Source: Bradyrhizobium vignae
GTDB lineage: Bacteria; Pseudomonadota; Alphaproteobacteria; Rhizobiales; Xanthobacteraceae
Direction of reading: 5' to 3'
Assembly: GCF_004114425.1 (NCBI RefSeq)
Contig: NZ_RDQF01000004.1
Coordinates: 124,001-188,000 of the forward strand
Length of the DNA: 64,000 nt
Position numbers and translations under genes: made by a program. Positions 60,481 to 64,000 of this stretch are shown here, one piece after another (within the stretch, counting starts at the first letter, position 1; each line of letters opens with the position of its first letter). The notes under the pieces are model-generated. The model made no database searches. It was not told the DNA's origin and saw nothing but the letters and a program-made list of their open reading frames with translations.

Positions 60481-60966
60481 ATGGCGATCCAGATTGGCGA
60501 CAAGCTGCCCGAGGCGAAATTCCGCGTGATGACGGCGGAAGGCCCGCAGGTGAAGAGCACCGACGATATCTTTAAGGGCAAGAAGGTGGCGCTGTTCGCG
60601 GTGCCCGGCGCCTACACCGGCACCTGCCACAAGATGCATCTGCCGAGCATCTTCCTCAACGCCTATGCCATGAAGGACAAAGGGGTCGACACCATCGCCA
60701 TCGTCTCGGTCAACGATGCCTTCGTGATGAACGCCTGGAAGCGCGACACCGACCAGCGCGATGAGGCCGTCTTCCTGGCCGATGGCAATGCCGACTTCAC
60801 CAAGGCGATCGGCATGGAGCTGGATGCCTCCGCCAACGGTCTGGGCATTCGCTCCAAGCGCTATTCGATGCTGGTCGAGGATGGCGTGGTGAAGAAGCTG
60901 AACCTCGAAGCGATGCCCGGCAAGGTCGAGGTCTCCGGCGGGGATACGCTGCTCGGGCAGCTCTGA
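60481..60966 (+). CDS. Peroxiredoxin 5-type (AhpC/TSA, Prx5/AHP1) protein
   Basis: A 161-residue thiol peroxidase that reduces peroxides with glutaredoxin or thioredoxin. The active-site segment is VPGAYTGTCHKMHLPS, with Cys49 as peroxidatic residue. It is the only Cys in the protein, so it works as a 1-Cys enzyme. The ATG is preceded by AGGGAGACTGACG. Single gene in its orientation. Confidence 0.93.
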   Translation: MAIQIGDKLPEAKFRVMTAEGPQVKSTDDIFKGKKVALFAVPGAYTGTCHKMHLPSIFLNAYAMKDKGVDTIAIVSVNDAFVMNAWKRDTDQRDEAVFLADGNADFTKAIGMELDASANGLGIRSKRYSMLVEDGVVKKLNLEAMPGKVEVSGGDTLLGQL

Positions 60967-60997
60967 GCCATACGCGCAGTTCTTAGCCGCAAATGAC

Positions 60998-61114
60998 ACT
61001 GTCATTCCCCGGTCAAGCTAGGCTTGACCGGGGCATCCAGTACCGTGAGACCTCTCGGCTGAATCACAACTGCCTCTGGGATACTGGATCGCCCGCCTCG
61101 CGGGCGATGACAGT
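60998..61114. repeat. Intergenic palindromic repeat (CATTCCCCGGTCAAGC family)
   Basis: ACTGTCATTCCCCGGTCAAG and TAGGCTTGACCGGGGCATCC form a small inner hairpin, and the outer arms ACTGTCAT...ATGACAGT are inverted across the element, with TACTGGAT/ATCCAGTA inside. A relative lies at 47189-47289. It sits between two convergent genes. Confidence 0.85.
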
Positions 61115-61138
61115 TGAGAATGAGGCAACGACGGTGCG

Positions 61139-61603
61139 CTACTCCCTCACTCTCTGCTGCAAGCGCGCCATCGCGACGCCGTCGCGCGCCAGCTGATCGG
61201 CGCGTTCGTTCTCGGGGTGACCGGCGTGGCCCCTGACCCAGTGCCAGCGGACCTCGTGCTGCTTCAGCGCGGCATCGAGACGCTGCCATAGCTCGACATT
61301 CTTCACCGGCTTCTTGTCGGCGGTGCGCCAGCCGTTGCGCTTCCAGCCGAAGATCCAGCCGGTGATGCCCTGCCGGACATACTGGCTGTCGGTGTAGAGA
61401 TCGACCTTGCACGGCTTCTTCAGCGCCTCGAGCGCGGAGATCGCCGCCATCAGCTCCATCTGGTTGTTGGTGGTGTGTGGCTGGCCGCCGTTCAGCTCCT
61501 TTTCCTTGTCGCCGAACTTCAGGATCGCGCCCCAGCCGCCCGGCCCTGGATTTCCCGAGCAGGCACCATCGGTATAGATCGTGACATTGGGAAGCTCGCT
61601 CAC
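61139..61603 (-). CDS. rnhA: Ribonuclease HI
   Basis: A 154-residue enzyme that cuts the RNA strand in RNA-DNA hybrids. The four acidic catalytic residues are seen in [38 protein letters not shown] and [13 protein letters not shown]. The start is GTG 61603, overlapping the stop of thrB (GTGA). No other start fits the conserved N-terminus [20 protein letters not shown] as closely. Length is typical (about 155). Confidence 0.95.
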   Translation of the reverse strand: MSELPNVTIYTDGACSGNPGPGGWGAILKFGDKEKELNGGQPHTTNNQMELMAAISALEALKKPCKVDLYTDSQYVRQGITGWIFGWKRNGWRTADKKPVKNVELWQRLDAALKQHEVRWHWVRGHAGHPENERADQLARDGVAMARLQQRVRE

Positions 61604-62583
61604 GCCACCAGCCCCGACGGCGTCAGCCCATAGTCGCGCGCGCTCGTCACGCTTTGGTGGAAGCGCAGCTTGCGAACATATTCCAATGGATCCTTCGGCT
61701 TGACCAGCGCGCCCGGCGGCACGTTGAGCCAGTCGACCAGCCGCGTCAGCAGGAAGCGGATCGCAGCACCGCGCGCCAGCAGCGGCAGCGCCGCCTCTTC
61801 CGCCTCTGTGAGCTTTCGCACGCGGCCATAGGCGTTGAGGAAGGCGCGCGCCTTGGTGACGTTGAAGGAGTGATCCGGCTCGAAGCACCAGGCGTTGAGG
61901 CAGATCGCGACGTCATAGGCCAGCATGTCGTTGCAGGCGAAGGTGAAGTCGATGATCCCCGAGAGCTTGTCGCCGAGAAAGAAGACGTTGTCGTTGAAGA
62001 GGTCGGCGTGGATCACGCCCTCGGGCAGGTTGGTCGGCCAGATGCCGCTGGAGAGATGATCGAGCTCGGCGGCGAGGAATGCGCGCAGGCCCGGCTGCAC
62101 CTCGTCGGCCCGGCCCGATGCCGCGTCGAACAGCGGCCGCCAGCCCGAGACCGACAGCGCATTGGCACGCCGGACCGCGAAATTGGCGCCGGCAAGATGC
62201 ATCCGGGCCAACCCCTCGCCGACGCCGGCGCAATGGGTCGCGTTCGGCTTGCGCGGCCAGACGCCCTCGAGAAAGGTGATGATCGCGGCGGGGCGGCCCG
62301 ACAGCTCGCGCAGCGCCTCGCCGTCGCGTCCCTTCACCGGCAACGGGCAATTGACGCCGTGCTCGGCGAGATGCGTCATCAGCGCAAGGAAGAACGGCAA
62401 ATCGTTCTTCGCCACGCGCTTCTCGTAGAGCGTGAGGATGAACGACCCCTGGCTGGTGTGCAGCAGGAAGTTGGAGTTTTCGACGCCCTCGGCGATGCCC
62501 TTGTAGGAGAGCAATTCGCCGAGATCGTATTGCTTCAGGAAATCCGCAAGCTCGTCGGCGGCGACGTCGGTATAGACCGCCAT
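61600..62583 (-). CDS. thrB: Homoserine kinase
   Basis: A 327-residue enzyme of threonine biosynthesis, of the APH/ChoK-fold type found in alphaproteobacteria and pseudomonads. Motifs are [20 protein letters not shown], the catalytic [14 protein letters not shown] and the metal-binding [19 protein letters not shown]. It phosphorylates homoserine with ATP. It overlaps rnhA and follows ispH after six bases, so the three are probably one operon. Confidence 0.94.
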   Translation of the reverse strand: MAVYTDVAADELADFLKQYDLGELLSYKGIAEGVENSNFLLHTSQGSFILTLYEKRVAKNDLPFFLALMTHLAEHGVNCPLPVKGRDGEALRELSGRPAAIITFLEGVWPRKPNATHCAGVGEGLARMHLAGANFAVRRANALSVSGWRPLFDAASGRADEVQPGLRAFLAAELDHLSSGIWPTNLPEGVIHADLFNDNVFFLGDKLSGIIDFTFACNDMLAYDVAICLNAWCFEPDHSFNVTKARAFLNAYGRVRKLTEAEEAALPLLARGAAIRFLLTRLVDWLNVPPGALVKPKDPLEYVRKLRFHQSVTSARDYGLTPSGLVA

Positions 62584-62589
62584 AAAAGT

Positions 62590-63558
62590 CTACTCGGCGG
62601 CAGCTTCAGGGCGCACCTGACGCGGCAGCGGGAAGAACTCGTTCTCTTCCGCGGCCGAGACCGTCTCCACATGCAGCGTGTAGCGCTCGGCGAAGGCGTC
62701 CATGATCTCCTCGACGATCACTTCCGGCGCGGAGGCGCCCGCGGTGATGCCGAGGCTGGCGATGTTGCCGAACTTGCCCCAATCGATGTCGGTGGCACGC
62801 TGCGCCAGCACCGCGATCTTGCAGCCCTCGCGCTCGGCGACCTCGCGCAGACGCTGCGAGTTCGACGAATTGGGGGCACCGACTACGATGAGCGCGTCCA
62901 CCACCGGCGCCACCTTCTTGACCGCGAGCTGGCGGTTGGTGGTGGCGTAGCAGATGTCTTCCTTGTGCGGCCCGTTGATGTTCGGGAAGCGCTCCTTGAG
63001 CAGCGCCACGATCTCCGCGGTATCGTCGATCGACAGCGTGGTCTGGGTCACGAAGGCGAGATTGTCGGGGTCCTTCGGCGTGATGGTCTTGGCGTCCTCG
63101 GCGGTCTCGATCAGGGTCACGGCGCCAGGCGGAAGCTGGCCGAGCGTGCCGACCACCTCGGGATGGTGGGAATGGCCGATCAGGAAGATCTCGCGGCCGC
63201 GCTTGAAGTGGATCGCAGCCTCGCGGTGCACCTTGGTCACCAACGGGCAGGTCGCATCCAGCGAGAACAGATTGCGGGACTGGGCATCGGCCGGAACCGA
63301 CTTCGGCACGCCGTGGGCCGAGAACACCACCGGAGCGGTGGTATTTTCCGGGATCTCCGCGAGCTCCTCGACGAAGATGGCGCCCTTCTTCTTCAACCCA
63401 TCGACGACGTACTTGTTGTGCACAATCTCATGGCGAACATAGACGGGGGCGCCGTACTTATCGAGTGCCCGTTCCACGGTGTCGATCGCCCGGACCACCC
63501 CGGCACAGAAACCACGGGGAGAACAAAGCACGATCTTGAGGTCTGGTTTGGCTGACAT
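62590..63558 (-). CDS. ispH: 4-hydroxy-3-methylbut-2-enyl diphosphate reductase
   Basis: A 322-residue iron-sulfur enzyme, the last step of the MEP isoprenoid pathway. The three Cys ligands of the 4Fe-4S cluster are in [12 protein letters not shown] (Cys18), [11 protein letters not shown] and [10 protein letters not shown]. Substrate-binding His residues are in EIVHN and [11 protein letters not shown] 63558 gives the usual N-terminus ([20 protein letters not shown]); a GTG eight codons upstream is possible. First gene of the ispH-thrB-rnhA group. Confidence 0.94.
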   Translation of the reverse strand: MSAKPDLKIVLCSPRGFCAGVVRAIDTVERALDKYGAPVYVRHEIVHNKYVVDGLKKKGAIFVEELAEIPENTTAPVVFSAHGVPKSVPADAQSRNLFSLDATCPLVTKVHREAAIHFKRGREIFLIGHSHHPEVVGTLGQLPPGAVTLIETAEDAKTITPKDPDNLAFVTQTTLSIDDTAEIVALLKERFPNINGPHKEDICYATTNRQLAVKKVAPVVDALIVVGAPNSSNSQRLREVAEREGCKIAVLAQRATDIDWGKFGNIASLGITAGASAPEVIVEEIMDAFAERYTLHVETVSAAEENEFFPLPRQVRPEAAAE

Positions 63559-63823
63559 TGAGCGATCTCGGGACCGAATCACCCGTTTCGCCTTCTGGCG
63601 GGGGGCGGTCGATGGATGGAATAGGGCTTAAAGCTGTCGGCTTGAACCTTACAGCAGTTCAAAGGGAATTGGGCCCCCTTTCAGGCGGTGTCAAGGCACT
63701 ATCTATAGCAGAACCATTGCATGGCTACCCCCTCCGGGCTTATATAGCGCGAATTCCCTGTCATCGCTGATGACCACCGGTTTCGCCTCCAGAGGGGTGG
63801 GCGAAGCACAAAGGAGATTTGCC

Positions 63824-64000
63824 ATGAGCAACGCACCTCTGATGCCCAAGGCGACCGCCGTCTGGCTGCTCGACAACACCGCGCTGACCTTCGACCAGGT
63901 CGCCGATTTCACCAAAATGCACCCCCTCGAGGTGCGCGCCATCGCCGACGGCGACGCCGCCCAGGGCATCAAGGGCATGGATCCCCTCTCCAACGGCCAG
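63824..64000 (+). CDS. trcR: Cell cycle transcriptional regulator TrcR (DUF1013), partial
   Basis: The first 59 codons of a gene that runs off the window. The sequence MSNAPLMPKATAVWLLDNTA then LTFDQVADFTKMHPLEVRAI and ADGDAAQGIKGMDPL is the conserved start of the alphaproteobacterial DUF1013/TrcR family. TrcR is a DNA-binding helix-turn-helix protein. AAGGAGATTT precedes the ATG. It is divergent from ispH with 265 bp between, which must hold both promoters. Confidence 0.9.
   Translation, partial: MSNAPLMPKATAVWLLDNTALTFDQVADFTKMHPLEVRAIADGDAAQGIKGMDPLSNGQ

Noticed and set aside
61654..63555. Long plus-strand frame across thrB and ispH
   Set aside because: Both genes on the minus strand are certain by catalytic motifs; the plus-strand frame has no known domain.

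Overview
The window looks like chromosome from a Bradyrhizobium-type alphaproteobacterium (order Hyphomicrobiales). The sequence is GC-rich, has many ABC solute transporters and acyl-CoA ligases, and carries an NdvA-type glucan exporter. It ends with the alphaproteobacterial order ispH-thrB-rnhA followed by trcR. Many intergenic gaps hold palindromic repeats of several recurring families. The genus is inferred from gene content and repeat style; there is no rRNA or other marker gene to confirm it.

Layout. 1-9.8 kb: a GlsB/YeaQ-type membrane protein, then a minus-strand Dpp/Opp-type ABC operon (binding protein, two permeases, two ATPases). An amidase-signature hydrolase and a small AtzG-like protein sit between the two ATPase genes. 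A paralogous binding protein is transcribed divergently. 10-20.7 kb: a CHASE2-domain nucleotide cyclase downstream of a 1956-residue FecR/VCBS/LamG surface protein with a type I secretion C-terminus. Divergent from it are a LapG-like (BTLCP) cysteine peptidase and a secreted LprI-domain protein. 21-27.7 kb: a Liv-type ABC operon with an embedded acyl-CoA ligase. 28-30.3 kb: an ABC-2 exporter pair.

30.3-42 kb is an accessory and partly decayed region. It has an AbrB/PIN toxin-antitoxin pair with a palindrome in front, an acyltransferase, a broken beta-helix (pectate lyase-like) gene, the C-terminal stub of an EamA transporter, a short frameshifted gene and a GMC oxidoreductase remnant that lost its middle. 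Among these are intact genes for an M29 aminopeptidase, a fumarase/aspartase-superfamily lyase and a winged-helix/TolB-like/TPR regulator. 42-54 kb: small envelope proteins, two nitronate monooxygenase paralogues around an acyl-CoA ligase and a thioesterase, aspartase, a YqaA/DedA-like protein, a HisE-like protein and an orphan NMT1-type binding protein. 54-64 kb is core-like: NdvA, a DacA-type carboxypeptidase, FadD, a DUF924 protein, peroxiredoxin 5, RNase HI, homoserine kinase, IspH and the start of trcR.

The most interesting system is the block at 10-20 kb. A giant secreted adhesin-like protein, a periplasmic protease of the family that releases such adhesins, and a membrane cyclase with an extracytoplasmic sensor lie together. 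No type I secretion exporter or LapD homologue is present in the window. The second is the amidase plus AtzG-like subunit joined by ATGA overlaps to the two ATPase genes of a peptide-type ABC transporter, which suggests coupled uptake and hydrolysis of an amide. No CRISPR array, tRNA, rRNA, transposase or phage gene was recognised.
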